DNA of 64,000 nt. Source: Paenarthrobacter aurescens (GTDB taxonomy: Bacteria > Actinomycetota > Actinomycetes > Actinomycetales > Micrococcaceae). The notes under the pieces are model-generated. The model was not told the origin of the DNA. It did no database searches and was given only the letters and a program-made list of their open reading frames with translations. Every line of letters begins with the position of its first letter. Position 1 is the first letter of the stretch. Made by a program: the position numbers and the translations under genes. Location of the stretch: contig NZ_JAOEFX010000001.1 in the NCBI RefSeq assembly GCF_025421775.1, forward strand, positions 124,001-188,000, written 5' to 3'. Of this stretch, positions 37,522 to 47,703 are shown piece by piece.

Positions 37522-38106
37522 ATGACTGAAGTCACTTCAGCGCACGTGCCGTCGCGGGTTGTCCTCAATCAGGCGGACATTGATCGTGCGCTCACTCGTA
37601 TCGCCCACGAGATCCTCGAAGCCAACAAAGGCTCCCAGGACCTGGTTCTGTTGGGCATTCCCAGCCGCGGCTACCCTTTGGCCGTGCGGCTTGCCAACAA
37701 GATCGCAGCGGCCGATCCTACGGTCAACGCCGAAACGATGGTCGGCCAATTGGATGTGACCATGTTCCGCGATGACCTCTCGCACCAGCCCACGCGGCCA
37801 CCACGCCATACCAGGCTCCCGTTGTCCGGCATCGACAACAAGGTTGTTGTCCTGATCGATGACGTCCTGTATTCGGGCCGCACCATTCGCGCCGCGCTGG
37901 ATGCCTTGGTAGACCTGGGCCGCCCACGGATTGTGCGCTTGGCTGTGCTGGTGGACAGGGGCCACCGCGAGCTCCCCATCCGCGCGGACCACGTCGGCAA
38001 GAACCTTCCCACCTCTTCTTCGGAAAAGGTCCGTGTCCACCTGGAAGAAATCGACTCCGTGGACGGCGTGCCTGTCAACGAGGTAGTTATCGAGGCAGGC
38101 AAGTGA
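37522..38106 (+). CDS. pyrR: Bifunctional pyrimidine operon regulator / uracil phosphoribosyltransferase PyrR
   Basis: A 194-residue type I phosphoribosyltransferase. The PRPP loop is [21 protein letters not shown]. PyrR proteins bind pyr mRNA when UMP is plentiful. The ATG at 37522 follows AAGGGGAG by 7 nt; an in-frame GTG at 37495 lies inside the RNA loop. It is the first gene of the pyr operon and overlaps pyrB by 4 nt. Confidence 0.95.
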   Translation: MTEVTSAHVPSRVVLNQADIDRALTRIAHEILEANKGSQDLVLLGIPSRGYPLAVRLANKIAAADPTVNAETMVGQLDVTMFRDDLSHQPTRPPRHTRLPLSGIDNKVVVLIDDVLYSGRTIRAALDALVDLGRPRIVRLAVLVDRGHRELPIRADHVGKNLPTSSSEKVRVHLEEIDSVDGVPVNEVVIEAGK

Positions 38107-39110
38107 AGCACCTCCTTTCCACTGAAAACCTGAGCGCTTTCGACGCCATCCGTGTATTGGACACTGCGGAGGAAATGTCCGCTGTGGGGGAGCGTGAAGT
38201 AAAGAAGCTGCCGGCCTTGCGCGGCCGGACCGTGGTGAACCTCTTCTTTGAGGACTCCACCCGCACGCGTATTTCCTTTGAGGCAGCCGCCAAACGGCTG
38301 TCTGCGGACGTCATCAACTTCGCGGCCAAGGGCTCCTCGGTGTCCAAAGGGGAATCCCTCAAGGACACGGCGCAAACCCTCGCCGCAATGGGCGCGGACG
38401 CTGTCGTCATCCGCCACTGGGCGTCCGGAGCGCCGCACCGGCTCGCTGCCACGGACTGGATCGACGCCGCAGTGATCAACGCCGGTGACGGCACCCACGA
38501 ACACCCAACGCAAGCACTCCTGGATGCCTTCACCATGCGCCGGCACTGGTCCCAGGTCAACGGCACCGGGTCAACCGGAGCGGATCTCAAGGGCATGCGG
38601 GTAGCGATTGCCGGCGATGTCCTGCACTCCCGTGTTGCACGGTCCAACGTCTGGTTGCTGAAGACCCTTGGCGCCGAGGTCACCCTGGTGGCGCCACCCA
38701 CGCTGCTGCCCATCGGCGTCGAGCACTGGCCTTGCAAGGTCAGCTACAACCTGGACCAGACGCTGGAGGCCGGCACCGACGCCATGATGATGCTGCGCGT
38801 CCAGGGCGAACGTATGAATGCCTCATTCTTCCCTTCGACCCGCGAGTACTCGCGCAGGTGGGGTTTCGACGACGCCAGGCTCCGTGCCCTGGATGACCTC
38901 GGCATGAAAGACACCATCATCATGCACCCGGGCCCCATGAACAGGGGACTGGAAATTTCTTCGGCCGCCGCCGATTCGCCGCGCTCCACTGTGCTTGCCC
39001 AAGTGCGCAACGGTGTTTCGGTCCGTATGGCCGCCCTCTACCTGCTGCTCTCCGGAGACTCCCGCGAAGCCGCCCCGAACGCAAGCCAGTCCAGCAAGGA
39101 GACCAACTGA
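38103..39110 (+). CDS. pyrB: Aspartate carbamoyltransferase catalytic subunit
   Basis: A 335-residue transcarbamoylase. Carbamoyl-phosphate site [30 protein letters not shown] and the aspartate-site end [11 protein letters not shown] are all present. It commits carbamoyl phosphate to pyrimidines. No regulatory pyrI is present, as is usual outside enterobacteria. The GTG overlaps pyrR by 4 nt and the TGA overlaps pyrC by one nucleotide. Confidence 0.97.
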   Translation: MKHLLSTENLSAFDAIRVLDTAEEMSAVGEREVKKLPALRGRTVVNLFFEDSTRTRISFEAAAKRLSADVINFAAKGSSVSKGESLKDTAQTLAAMGADAVVIRHWASGAPHRLAATDWIDAAVINAGDGTHEHPTQALLDAFTMRRHWSQVNGTGSTGADLKGMRVAIAGDVLHSRVARSNVWLLKTLGAEVTLVAPPTLLPIGVEHWPCKVSYNLDQTLEAGTDAMMMLRVQGERMNASFFPSTREYSRRWGFDDARLRALDDLGMKDTIIMHPGPMNRGLEISSAAADSPRSTVLAQVRNGVSVRMAALYLLLSGDSREAAPNASQSSKETN

Positions 39111-40435
39111 TGGCCGAGAACACCTACCTGATTCGTGGGGCCGCCATCCTCGGCGGCGAAGCTGAAGACCTCTTGATCCGCAACGGCACGATCGAAGCGC
39201 GGGGCAAGGACCTCTCCGCAGACGACGCGACTGTCGTCGATGCCGCTGGCCTGATTGCCCTGCCGGGCATGGTGGACGTTCACACCCACTTGCGCGAACC
39301 CGGCCGCGAAGACGCCGAGACAGTGGAGACAGGCACCCGCGCCGCAGCATTGGGCGGCTTCACGGCAGTCCACGCGATGGCCAACAGCAACCCTGTGGCG
39401 GACACTGCGGGCGTCGTGGAACAGGTTCATAGCCTGGGCCGCGCGTCCGGTTGGGTGGATGTTCGTCCCGTGGGCGCAGTTACTGTGGGACTGGCCGGTG
39501 AGCAGCTTGCAGAGTTGGGCGCCATGGCCGACTCACGCGCCCAGGTCCGGATGTTCTCCGACGACGGCATTTGCGTCCACGACCCCGTCCTGATGCGCCG
39601 CGCGCTGGAATACGTGAAGGCGTTCGACGGCGTGGTGGCCCAGCACGCGCAGGAACCCCGCCTCACCGCCGGGGCACAGATGAACGAAGGCACAGTCTCC
39701 GCCGTGCTTGGACTCACCGGATGGCCCGCCGTTGCCGAGGAGAGCATCATTGCCCGCGATGTCCTGCTTGCGCAGCATGTTGGTTCGCGGCTGCACGTCT
39801 GCCACGTCTCTACGGCCGGATCCGTTGAAATCGTCCGATGGGCAAAGGCCCGTGGGATCAACGTCACGGCCGAAGTCACACCACACCACCTGCTCCTCAC
39901 GGATGAACTGGTCCGCAGCTACGACCCCGTGTACAAGGTCAACCCGCCGCTGCGTACCGATGCCGACGTCCAGGCGCTTCGCGAGGGCCTCGCCGACGGC
40001 ACCATCGACGTCGTGGGAACCGACCACGCTCCGCACCCCAGCGAGCACAAGGAATGCGAGTGGGCCCAGGCTGCCATGGGCATGACCGGTCTGGAAACCG
40101 CGCTTTCCGTGGTTCAGGAGACCATGATCGAAACAGGCCTCATGACGTGGGCCGACTTCGCGCGGGTTACCTCCTTTACGCCCGCAGTCATCGGTCGTGT
40201 CGCTGACCAGGGCCGCCCGTTGGAGGTTGGCGAACCTGCCAACGTCATCCTGGTGGACCCGGCTGCGCGTTGGACCGTCGACCCCCATAAAATGGCAACC
40301 ATGGGCCGCAATTCACCGTTCAAGGGCAAGGAGCTGCCCGGAACCGTGGTGGCGACCTTCTTCAAAGGCCACCCCACGGTGCTCGACGGCCAGCTCAACA
40401 CGCCGTACCGGTATCCGGCAGTCAGCAGCAACTAA
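39110..40435 (+). CDS. pyrC: Dihydroorotase (type I)
   Basis: A 441-residue amidohydrolase. Metal ligands are in DVHTHLREPG and in GTDHAPHPSEHK (catalytic Asp), with His residues in VAQHAQEP and HVCHVSTAG. It cyclises carbamoyl aspartate to dihydroorotate. It begins in the pyrB stop (TGATG). The neighbour downstream starts in its stop codon. Confidence 0.96.
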   Translation: MAENTYLIRGAAILGGEAEDLLIRNGTIEARGKDLSADDATVVDAAGLIALPGMVDVHTHLREPGREDAETVETGTRAAALGGFTAVHAMANSNPVADTAGVVEQVHSLGRASGWVDVRPVGAVTVGLAGEQLAELGAMADSRAQVRMFSDDGICVHDPVLMRRALEYVKAFDGVVAQHAQEPRLTAGAQMNEGTVSAVLGLTGWPAVAEESIIARDVLLAQHVGSRLHVCHVSTAGSVEIVRWAKARGINVTAEVTPHHLLLTDELVRSYDPVYKVNPPLRTDADVQALREGLADGTIDVVGTDHAPHPSEHKECEWAQAAMGMTGLETALSVVQETMIETGLMTWADFARVTSFTPAVIGRVADQGRPLEVGEPANVILVDPAARWTVDPHKMATMGRNSPFKGKELPGTVVATFFKGHPTVLDGQLNTPYRYPAVSSN

Positions 40436-40956
40436 TGGACAACCAGACACTTACCGTGGTGATCACGGTGCCGTTGATCGTCGTCGTCCTGGCGATGATC
40501 TGGTTGGGATGGCGGAACCGGCTGAGGCGACAAGCCGACGTCGAGCGCCTTCCTGAGGTACCGGAACAGCTGACGCCGGCCACCGTCGTCGGGGATGGCC
40601 AGTACGTAGCCACCACAACGGCGGGCGACTGGCTTGACCGGATCGCGGTGCAGGGCCTTGGCATCCGGACCAATGCGGAATTGAGCATCCACGCTGAAGG
40701 CGTGCTGTTCGACCGCTCCGGTGCAGCCCCGGTCTTCATCCCGCGCTCCGCCCTGGTGGACAGCCGGGAAGCCAACGGCATGGCCGGGAAGTTCGTCGAA
40801 AAGGACGGGCTCCTGGTCATCAGCTGGAAGCTTGGCGCCCGGGAGCTCGACACCGGATTCCGATCCAGGCACGCCGCCGACAAGCACCTCCTCCTCGAAG
40901 CCCTCCAAGAATTGATCTCCGCAGCCCCTCAGGCAGATGCCGATAGTGGAAAGTAA
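40435..40956 (+). CDS. PH-like-domain membrane protein of the pyr operon, function unknown
   Basis: A 173-residue protein. One N-terminal transmembrane helix ([21 protein letters not shown]) is followed by a basic stretch and a beta-rich soluble domain ([14 protein letters not shown] to LLVISWKLG) resembling bacterial PH-like folds. A protein of this design sits between pyrC and carA in many Actinobacteria (Rv1382 in M. tuberculosis, from memory). No enzymatic motif is visible. It overlaps pyrC by one nucleotide; the stop lies 4 nt before the carA start. Its constant place suggests a role tied to pyrimidine synthesis, but that is inference. Confidence 0.8.
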   Translation: MDNQTLTVVITVPLIVVVLAMIWLGWRNRLRRQADVERLPEVPEQLTPATVVGDGQYVATTTAGDWLDRIAVQGLGIRTNAELSIHAEGVLFDRSGAAPVFIPRSALVDSREANGMAGKFVEKDGLLVISWKLGARELDTGFRSRHAADKHLLLEALQELISAAPQADADSGK

Positions 40957-40960
40957 TAAA

Positions 40961-42184
40961 GTGACGGATAGTAAAGCAGCCACCACAACCACCCCCTCAG
41001 CAGCAGTGCTGGTCCTCGAAGACGGCCGCATGTTCCGCGGCCGCAGCTACGGAGCCCAGGGAACCGCGCTCGGTGAGGCCGTCTTCGCCACCGGAATGAC
41101 CGGCTACCAGGAGACCATCACCGATCCCTCCTACGCTCGCCAGCTGGTGGTCCAGACTGCGCCACACATCGGCAACACCGGTGTCAACAGCGAAGACGCT
41201 GAGTCCCGCCGCATCTGGGTGGCCGGGTACATCGTTCGCGATGCCGCCCGCCGCCCCTCCAACTGGCGCTCCGAACGCAGCCTCGACGACGAACTGGTGG
41301 AGCAAGGAATTGTTGGCATCCAAGGCGTCGACACGCGTGCCATCACCCGCCACCTCCGTGAGCACAAGACCATGCGCGCAGGCATCTTCTCGGGCGAAGC
41401 CGCAAAGGCCACCGACAAGGAACTGCTGGACGCCGTCCTGGCCAGTGCGCCCATGGAAGGCGCAGCGCTGGCTGAGGAAGTCTCCATCGACGAGGCCTAC
41501 GTGGTGGAACCCAAGGACCACGGTTGGGAAGGCGAACCGCGCTTCTCCATTGCGGCCGTTGACCTCGGCATCAAGGCGATGACCCCGGTGCGCTTCGCAG
41601 AGCGCGGCGTCCGCGTGCACGTCCTGCCTGCCACGTCCACGCTCGAGGACGTCAACGCGGTCAACCCTGACGGCTTCTTCATGTCCAACGGTCCTGGCGA
41701 CCCGGCCACCGCCGAACACCAGGTTTCGCTGCTGCGATCGGTACTGGACGAGAAACTGCCGTACTTCGGCATCTGCTTCGGTAACCAGATCCTTGGCCGT
41801 GCCCTCGGCTTTGGCACGTACAAACTCCGCTACGGCCACCGCGGCATCAACCAGCCCGTCATGGACCGCCGGACCGGCAAGGTTGAAATCACTTCACAGA
41901 ACCACGGCTTCGCCGTTGACGCACCGCTGAACGGTTCCACCGTGGCACCGGAAGAGCGCTACGGCCGCGTGGAAGTCAGCCACGTTTCGTTGAATGACGA
42001 CGTCGTAGAAGGGCTCGCCTGCCTCGACATCCCGGCGTTCTCGGTCCAGTACCACCCCGAAGCCGCGGCCGGCCCCCACGATGCCGCGTACCTCTTCGAC
42101 CGCTTCATCGACCTTATGGCCGATACCAAGTCCAAGGCCACAGGCGCCACCTCCACCGACTCCAAGACTGAGGACAAGAAGTAA
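40961..42184 (+). CDS. carA: Carbamoyl-phosphate synthase small (glutaminase) subunit
   Basis: A 407-residue subunit. The N-terminal domain begins [19 protein letters not shown]; the class I glutaminase has [10 protein letters not shown], the nucleophile in [16 protein letters not shown] and the His/Glu in [11 protein letters not shown]. The GTG at 40961 has GGAAAG (40948-40953) 7 nt upstream; an in-frame ATG at 40937 lies inside the preceding gene. Its TAA overlaps carB (TAATG). Confidence 0.96.
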   Translation: MTDSKAATTTTPSAAVLVLEDGRMFRGRSYGAQGTALGEAVFATGMTGYQETITDPSYARQLVVQTAPHIGNTGVNSEDAESRRIWVAGYIVRDAARRPSNWRSERSLDDELVEQGIVGIQGVDTRAITRHLREHKTMRAGIFSGEAAKATDKELLDAVLASAPMEGAALAEEVSIDEAYVVEPKDHGWEGEPRFSIAAVDLGIKAMTPVRFAERGVRVHVLPATSTLEDVNAVNPDGFFMSNGPGDPATAEHQVSLLRSVLDEKLPYFGICFGNQILGRALGFGTYKLRYGHRGINQPVMDRRTGKVEITSQNHGFAVDAPLNGSTVAPEERYGRVEVSHVSLNDDVVEGLACLDIPAFSVQYHPEAAAGPHDAAYLFDRFIDLMADTKSKATGATSTDSKTEDKK

Positions 42185-45100
42185 TGCCAAAGCGTACAGA
42201 TCTCAAGAGCGTCCTCGTCATCGGTTCCGGCCCTATCGTCATCGGCCAGGCGGCTGAGTTCGACTACTCCGGCACCCAGGCCCTGCGGGTCCTCAAGGAG
42301 GAGGGCCTTCGGGTCATCCTCGTGAACTCCAACCCGGCCACCATCATGACGGACCCCGAGTTCGCCGATGCCACCTACGTTGAGCCCATCACCCCGGAGG
42401 TGGTGGAGAAGATCATCGCCAAGGAGCGTCCTGACGCCATCCTGCCCACCCTGGGTGGCCAGACGGCACTGAACACGGCCATCGCGCTGGACAAGAACGG
42501 CGTGCTGGAGAAGTACAACGTGGAACTCATTGGCGCGAACATCGCTGCCATTGAGCTCGGCGAGGACCGCGAGAAGTTCAAGGGCGTCGTGGAGCGTTGT
42601 GGCGCCGAGTCCGCGCGGAGCCACATCATCCACACCATGGAAGAGGCCTTCGCTGCTGCGGAAGACCTCGGCTACCCCATGGTGGTCCGTCCTTCCTTCA
42701 CCATGGGTGGCCTGGGCTCCGGTCTGGCGTACAACGAGGACGACCTCCGCCGCATCGTCGGCCAGGGCCTCCAGTACAGCCCCACCACCGAGGTCTTGCT
42801 CGAAGAGAGCATCCTCGGCTGGAAGGAATACGAGCTTGAGATGATGCGCGACAAGAACGACAACGTCGTTGTTGTGTGCTCCATCGAGAACTTCGACCCC
42901 GTGGGTGTCCACACCGGTGACTCCATCACGGTTGCTCCGGCGCTGACCCTCACGGACCGGGAATACCAAAAGCTGCGCGACGTCTCCATTGCCGTCATCC
43001 GCGAAGTCGGCGTGGACACCGGTGGCTGCAACATCCAGTTCGCCATCGACCCCGCCACGGGCCGTGTTGTAGTCATCGAAATGAACCCGCGCGTATCCCG
43101 CTCATCTGCCCTGGCTTCGAAGGCAACCGGCTTCGCCATTGCCAAGATCGCCACCAAGCTCTCCCTGGGCTACACCCTGGACGAGATCCCGAACGACATC
43201 ACGCAGAAGACGCCGGCCTCGTTCGAGCCGACCCTGGACTACGTCGTGGTCAAGGTTCCGCGCTTCGCGTTCGAGAAGTTCCCGGCCGCGGACAACACGC
43301 TGACCACCACCATGAAGTCCGTCGGCGAAGCCATGGCCATGGGCCGCAACTTCACCGAAGCCCTGCAGAAGGCACTCCGCTCCCTGGAACAGAAGGGTTC
43401 GCAGCTGGACTTCAGCTCCGTGCCGGAGTACGAAGTGGCCGAGCTGATCGAGAAGGCCAAGCGTCCCACCACGGATCGCCTGCACCAGGTGCAGCGAGCC
43501 ATGCTGGGCGGCGCCAGCGTCGAGGATCTCTTCGAGGCCACCAAGATCGACCCCTGGTTCCTGGACCAGCTGCAGTTGCTCAATGAGACCGCGCAGGAGA
43601 TCCGCAAGGCCGGCGTGCTGACCGAGGAAATGCTGCGCAACGCCAAGCGCCACGGTTTCTCCGACGAGCAGATCGGTGCTTTGACACACAACAACGAGGC
43701 AGTAGTCCGGGGCGTCCGCCAGGCCCTGGGTATCCGCCCGGTGTACAAGACGGTGGACACGTGCGCTGCAGAGTTCGCCGCGTACACCCCTTACCACTAC
43801 TCGTCCTATGACGAAGAGGACGAAGTTGGACTGCACGCCAAGCCGTCCGTCATCATCCTCGGCTCCGGCCCCAACCGCATCGGTCAGGGCATTGAGTTCG
43901 ACTACTCCTGCGTGCACGCCTCCATGGCCCTGCGCAAGGCCGGCTACGAGACCGTCATGGTCAACTGCAACCCGGAGACTGTCTCCACCGACTACGACGT
44001 CTCAACCCGCCTCTACTTCGAACCGCTGACCCTTGAGGATGTCCTTGAAGTCATCGCAGCGGAGGAGCGCACCGGTGGCGTCATGGGTGTCTTCGTGCAG
44101 CTCGGAGGCCAGACCCCGCTGAAGCTGGCACAGCAGCTCGCCGATGCCGGCGTTCCCATCCTGGGCACGTCGCCGGAAGCGATCGACCTTGCTGAGCACC
44201 GTGGCGCCTTTGCCCGCGTCCTGGACGAAGCAGGCCTGACTTCCCCGAAGAACGGCACCGCTGTTTCCTTCGAGGACGCCAAGAAGATCGCCGACGAAAT
44301 CGGCTACCCAGTGCTGGTTCGGCCGTCCTACGTCCTGGGCGGCCGTGGCATGGAGATCGTCTATGACGAGGCCAACCTCTCCCGCTATATCGCCAACGCC
44401 ACGGAAATCACCCCGGACCACCCGGTGCTGATCGACCGCTTCCTCGAGGATGCGGTGGAGATCGACGTCGACGCACTCTTCGACGGCACCGACATGTACC
44501 TCGGCGGCATCATGGAGCACATCGAAGAAGCGGGTATCCACTCCGGTGACTCGGCCTGCGTCCTGCCCCCGATCACCCTTGGCAACAACGTGATCGAGCG
44601 CGTGCGTACGGCAACCCGTGCCATCGCCGAAGGCGTGGGCGTCCGCGGCCTCATCAACATCCAGTTCGCGTTGGCTTCCGACGTCCTGTACGTCCTCGAA
44701 GCCAACCCGCGCGCTTCCCGTACCGTTCCGTTCGTTTCCAAGGCAACGGGTGTACAGATGGCCAAGGCTGCCGCCCTCATCGGTACCGGCGTCACCATCA
44801 ACCAGCTCCGCAGCGCCTACAAGATGCTGCCGGAAACCGGTGACGGTTCCACCCTGCCTTTGGACGCGCCGGTTGCCGTCAAGGAAGCAGTCCTGCCGTT
44901 CAGCCGCTTCCGCACCCCGGAAGGAAAGGTCGTCGACTCCCTGCTCGGCCCGGAAATGCGCTCCACCGGTGAAGTCATGGGTATCGACAAGCACTTCGAC
45001 ACCGCGTTCGCCAAGAGCCAGGCGGCTGCCAACAACGCACTGCCCACCGAGGGCAAGATCTTCGTGTCCGTGGCCAACCGCGACAAGCGCTCCGTCATCA

Positions 45101-45492
45101 TGGGTGTCAAGCGGCTCTCGGACCTCGGCTTCGAAATCGTCTCCACCGGTGGCACGGCAGATGTCCTGCGCCGCAACGGCATCCAGGCGACTCCGGTCCG
45201 CAAGGTAGCCGAAGGCAGCAGCGCCGAAGGCGAAGGCACCATCGCCGACCTCGTCATCGCCGGCGAGATCGACATGGTCTTCAACACGCCTTCGGGTGGA
45301 GAAGCCCGCAGCGATGGATATGAACTCCGTGCTGCAGCAACGTCCATCGGAATTCCCTGCATCACCACCGTTGCCGAGTTCAACGCTGCAGTGCAGGCCA
45401 TCGAGGCGCTGCGCACCTACGAATGGTCCGTGACCAGCCTGCAGGAGCACGCAGCCAACCTGGCAGCCGCAGTGGAAGCAGCCGATGCCTGA
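42184..45492 (+). CDS. carB: Carbamoyl-phosphate synthase large subunit
   Basis: A 1102-residue enzyme of two homologous ATP-grasp halves (first near 1-550, second from [20 protein letters not shown]) plus a C-terminal MGS-like allosteric domain ([25 protein letters not shown]). It makes carbamoyl phosphate for pyrimidines and arginine. UMP and ornithine usually act on the C-terminal domain. The last 8 nt overlap pyrF. Confidence 0.98.
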   Translation: MPKRTDLKSVLVIGSGPIVIGQAAEFDYSGTQALRVLKEEGLRVILVNSNPATIMTDPEFADATYVEPITPEVVEKIIAKERPDAILPTLGGQTALNTAIALDKNGVLEKYNVELIGANIAAIELGEDREKFKGVVERCGAESARSHIIHTMEEAFAAAEDLGYPMVVRPSFTMGGLGSGLAYNEDDLRRIVGQGLQYSPTTEVLLEESILGWKEYELEMMRDKNDNVVVVCSIENFDPVGVHTGDSITVAPALTLTDREYQKLRDVSIAVIREVGVDTGGCNIQFAIDPATGRVVVIEMNPRVSRSSALASKATGFAIAKIATKLSLGYTLDEIPNDITQKTPASFEPTLDYVVVKVPRFAFEKFPAADNTLTTTMKSVGEAMAMGRNFTEALQKALRSLEQKGSQLDFSSVPEYEVAELIEKAKRPTTDRLHQVQRAMLGGASVEDLFEATKIDPWFLDQLQLLNETAQEIRKAGVLTEEMLRNAKRHGFSDEQIGALTHNNEAVVRGVRQALGIRPVYKTVDTCAAEFAAYTPYHYSSYDEEDEVGLHAKPSVIILGSGPNRIGQGIEFDYSCVHASMALRKAGYETVMVNCNPETVSTDYDVSTRLYFEPLTLEDVLEVIAAEERTGGVMGVFVQLGGQTPLKLAQQLADAGVPILGTSPEAIDLAEHRGAFARVLDEAGLTSPKNGTAVSFEDAKKIADEIGYPVLVRPSYVLGGRGMEIVYDEANLSRYIANATEITPDHPVLIDRFLEDAVEIDVDALFDGTDMYLGGIMEHIEEAGIHSGDSACVLPPITLGNNVIERVRTATRAIAEGVGVRGLINIQFALASDVLYVLEANPRASRTVPFVSKATGVQMAKAAALIGTGVTINQLRSAYKMLPETGDGSTLPLDAPVAVKEAVLPFSRFRTPEGKVVDSLLGPEMRSTGEVMGIDKHFDTAFAKSQAAANNALPTEGKIFVSVANRDKRSVIMGVKRLSDLGFEIVSTGGTADVLRRNGIQATPVRKVAEGSSAEGEGTIADLVIAGEIDMVFNTPSGGEARSDGYELRAAATSIGIPCITTVAEFNAAVQAIEALRTYEWSVTSLQEHAANLAAAVEAADA

Positions 45493-46360
45493 GTCCGCTT
45501 CTCCACAGCAGGCGCAGCAGCCGGCCCGGGAGTCCTTTGGCTCCCGGCTGGCTGCCGCCATGGCCGCGCGTGGTCCGCTCTGCGTCGGAATCGACCCGCA
45601 TCCGCAGCTTTTGGCTGACTGGGGATTGAACGACGACGTCGCAGGGCTGGAGCGTTTCTCGTTGACAGTGGTGGAGGCCGTGGCTTCCCTCGCTGCCGCG
45701 GTCAAGCCGCAGGTGGCCCTTTATGAGCGCCACGGGTCTGCCGGGATGGCTGTCCTGGAGCGTACTCTGGCCGCGTCCGCGGAGTCGGGTGTGCTCAGCA
45801 TCGCCGATGCGAAGCGGGGAGACATTGGCTCCACGATGGCAGCATATGCGGATGCCTGGTTGCGTGACGGGTCCTCCTTGGCGGCTGACTCTGTGACGCT
45901 GAGTCCTTACTTGGGCTTTGAGTCGCTGCGCCCCGCCTTGGACCTCGCAGCCCAGTACGGCAGGGGAGTGTTCGTGCTCGCGCTGACGTCGAACCCTGAA
46001 GGCAAGTCGGTCCAGCACATTGGCGGAAGCGATTCCGTTGCCCGCCGGATCATTGCTGCAGCTGCCGCTGAGAACCAGCGCTATGACGGATCCCTGGGCT
46101 CAGTTGGCTTGGTAGTAGGTGCCACTATTGGCTCCGCGCTGGAGGACCTGGATATCGATCTTGGCCCTGTTCGCGGTGCCATCCTCGCCCCGGGGCTCGG
46201 TGCCCAGGGAGCCACCCCTGCTGATCTCCGTAAGACCTTCGGGGCCGCGTATCCCACCGTACTGGCCACGTCCAGCCGTGGGATCCTTGCCGCTGGTCCT
46301 TCGGTGGAGGGTCTGCGCGCGGCCACCGCGGCGACGTTGGCCGGGCTTCGATCCGAGTAA
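45485..46360 (+). CDS. pyrF: Orotidine 5'-phosphate decarboxylase (type 2)
   Basis: A 291-residue TIM-barrel enzyme. The signature is [12 protein letters not shown] at the N-terminus and [15 protein letters not shown] with the catalytic Lys/Asp array; the phosphate-binding end is PGLGAQGA. Length fits the PyrF type 2 group found in Actinobacteria. It makes UMP. It starts 8 nt inside carB. pyrD and pyrE are not in the window. Confidence 0.95.
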   Translation: MPESASPQQAQQPARESFGSRLAAAMAARGPLCVGIDPHPQLLADWGLNDDVAGLERFSLTVVEAVASLAAAVKPQVALYERHGSAGMAVLERTLAASAESGVLSIADAKRGDIGSTMAAYADAWLRDGSSLAADSVTLSPYLGFESLRPALDLAAQYGRGVFVLALTSNPEGKSVQHIGGSDSVARRIIAAAAAENQRYDGSLGSVGLVVGATIGSALEDLDIDLGPVRGAILAPGLGAQGATPADLRKTFGAAYPTVLATSSRGILAAGPSVEGLRAATAATLAGLRSE

Positions 46361-46395
46361 ATTGCCCACCCATTGCGCAACCGGGTCCCTGCCGG

Positions 46396-46401
46396 TAGGT
46401 T
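46396..46401 (+). promoter_or_regulatory. Candidate -10 element for mihF
   Basis: TAGGTT in the pyrF-mihF gap, with expected transcription start near 46408, just upstream of the CRP-like palindrome. Weak evidence, from pattern and position only. Confidence 0.35.
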
Positions 46402-46414
46402 CAGGATCAGTCCG

Positions 46415-46430
46415 CGTGATCTGGATCACA
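46415..46430. promoter_or_regulatory. CRP/GlxR-type binding site upstream of mihF
   Basis: CGTGATCTGGATCACA contains GTGA-N6-TCAC in a perfect 14-bp palindrome (46416-46429) and matches the CRP-family consensus TGTGAN6TCACA at all but the first base. It lies about 25 nt before the mihF start. If transcription starts near 46408, binding would repress; if from a further promoter, the effect could differ. Confidence 0.65.
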
Positions 46431-46455
46431 ATCGCGATCTGACAGGGGTTTGGCA

Positions 46456-46782
46456 GTGGGCCTTAAAGAGCTGACACCACAGGAGCGTTCCGATGCGCTG
46501 GAGAAGGCTGCCAAGGCGCGGGCCGTGCGTGCCGCAGCCAAGGAAAGGCTTAAGCGCGGCGAGGTGAGCATTGCGGAGTTGATTTCATCGAGTAGTACGG
46601 ATGAAGCGATCGCGCGCATGCGCGTGGTGGAGCTCTTGGAGGCCTTGCCGGGCATTGGGCCCGTCAGGGCGGCCGGGATCATGGCGGAGATTGGTATCGC
46701 CGGATCCCGGCGCATCCGGGGGCTGGGAATTCACCAAGCCCGGGCGCTGGTAGATTTTATGGATACCCAGCAAAGCGTCTAA
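46456..46782 (+). CDS. mihF: Integration host factor, actinobacterial type (mIHF)
   Basis: A 108-residue nucleoid protein. The basic helical N-terminal part (ALEKAAKARAVRAAAKERLKRGE) is followed by the helix-two-turn-helix-like ELLEALPGIGPVRAAGIMAEIGI. It bends and compacts DNA and is not related to enterobacterial IHF. The GTG at 46456 has AGGGG (46444-46448) 7 nt upstream; a TTG at 46450 is too close. A CRP-type palindrome precedes it. gmk follows 21 nt later. Confidence 0.95.
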   Translation: MGLKELTPQERSDALEKAAKARAVRAAAKERLKRGEVSIAELISSSSTDEAIARMRVVELLEALPGIGPVRAAGIMAEIGIAGSRRIRGLGIHQARALVDFMDTQQSV

Positions 46783-46803
46783 CGCATCTCCCCGAAGGAA
46801 TCC

Positions 46804-47376
46804 GTGAGCAAGAAACCCGGACTGACTGTCCTTGCAGGCCCCACTGCCGTTGGCAAGGGAACCGTATCCACCTACATCAGGGACAACTATCCGGAGGTTT
46901 GGCTGTCAGTCTCGGCAACCACACGGGCTGCGCGTCCGGGTGAAAAGGATGGCGTTCACTACTTCTTCAAATCGGCTGAGGAGTTTGACTCCCTGGTGGC
47001 CGACGGCGAACTCCTGGAATGGGCTGTAGTGCACGGCCAGAACCGTTACGGGACGCTTCGCAGCACGGTCAATGCGGCCATCGCGGACGGCAAATCGGTC
47101 TTGTTGGAGATCGACCTCCAGGGCGCACGCCAGGTCAAGGCCGCGGTTCCTGAGGCAAACTTTGTGTTCCTGGCCCCGCCCAGCTGGGACGAAATGGTCC
47201 GTCGACTGGTGGGTCGCGGCACCGAAACTCCCGAGGAACAGCAGCGCAGGCTGGAAACCGCTAAACTGGAACTTGCTGCTGAACCGGAGTTTGACCACAC
47301 CGTCATCAATGACGACGTTCGCCGGGCAGCAGACGAGCTTGTTTCACTCATGGGGCTTACCCCGCACGGGCGCTAA
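46804..47376 (+). CDS. gmk: Guanylate kinase
   Basis: A 190-residue P-loop kinase: [16 protein letters not shown] (Walker A), [19 protein letters not shown] (GMP binding) and [11 protein letters not shown]. It phosphorylates GMP. It starts with GTG after AAGGA. The mihF-gmk-rpoZ-coaBC-metK order is conserved in Actinobacteria. Confidence 0.97.
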   Translation: MSKKPGLTVLAGPTAVGKGTVSTYIRDNYPEVWLSVSATTRAARPGEKDGVHYFFKSAEEFDSLVADGELLEWAVVHGQNRYGTLRSTVNAAIADGKSVLLEIDLQGARQVKAAVPEANFVFLAPPSWDEMVRRLVGRGTETPEEQQRRLETAKLELAAEPEFDHTVINDDVRRAADELVSLMGLTPHGR

Positions 47377-47415
47377 GCGCTTGCATTTGTTGGCCCGCTA
47401 AAATTTGGAGAATTC

Positions 47416-47676
47416 GTGTCCACGAACCTTGAAGGCATCATCAACCCGCCGATCGATTCGCTGCTTGAGGCTGCTGATTCCAAGTACGGCCTGGTCATCT
47501 TCGGCGCCAAGCGTGCGCGCCAGATCAACGCCTACTACGCCCAGCTGCACGAGGGCCTGTTCGAATACGTCGGCCCGCTGGTTGACACCAAGCTGAACGA
47601 GAAGTCGCTCTCGATCGCCCTCCGCGAGATCAACGAAGGCCTTCTGGTTTCCACGCCGATCGAGCCCGCAGAATAA
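47416..47676 (+). CDS. rpoZ: RNA polymerase omega subunit
   Basis: An 86-residue protein with the omega core [30 protein letters not shown] and a C-terminal LREINEG. It helps assemble and hold the beta-prime subunit. A GTG start follows GGAG by 5 nt. TAAAAT at 47399-47404 could be a promoter -10 but lies too near the ribosome site to be sure. Confidence 0.96.
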   Translation: MSTNLEGIINPPIDSLLEAADSKYGLVIFGAKRARQINAYYAQLHEGLFEYVGPLVDTKLNEKSLSIALREINEGLLVSTPIEPAE

Positions 47677-47703
47677 AGCAGACTGCCTGTTGACGGAGGT
47701 CAC

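Noticed and set aside
44002..45705. A 567-codon minus-strand frame opposite carB
   Set aside because: Antisense shadow; the composition mirrors carB codons and no protein family is recognised.
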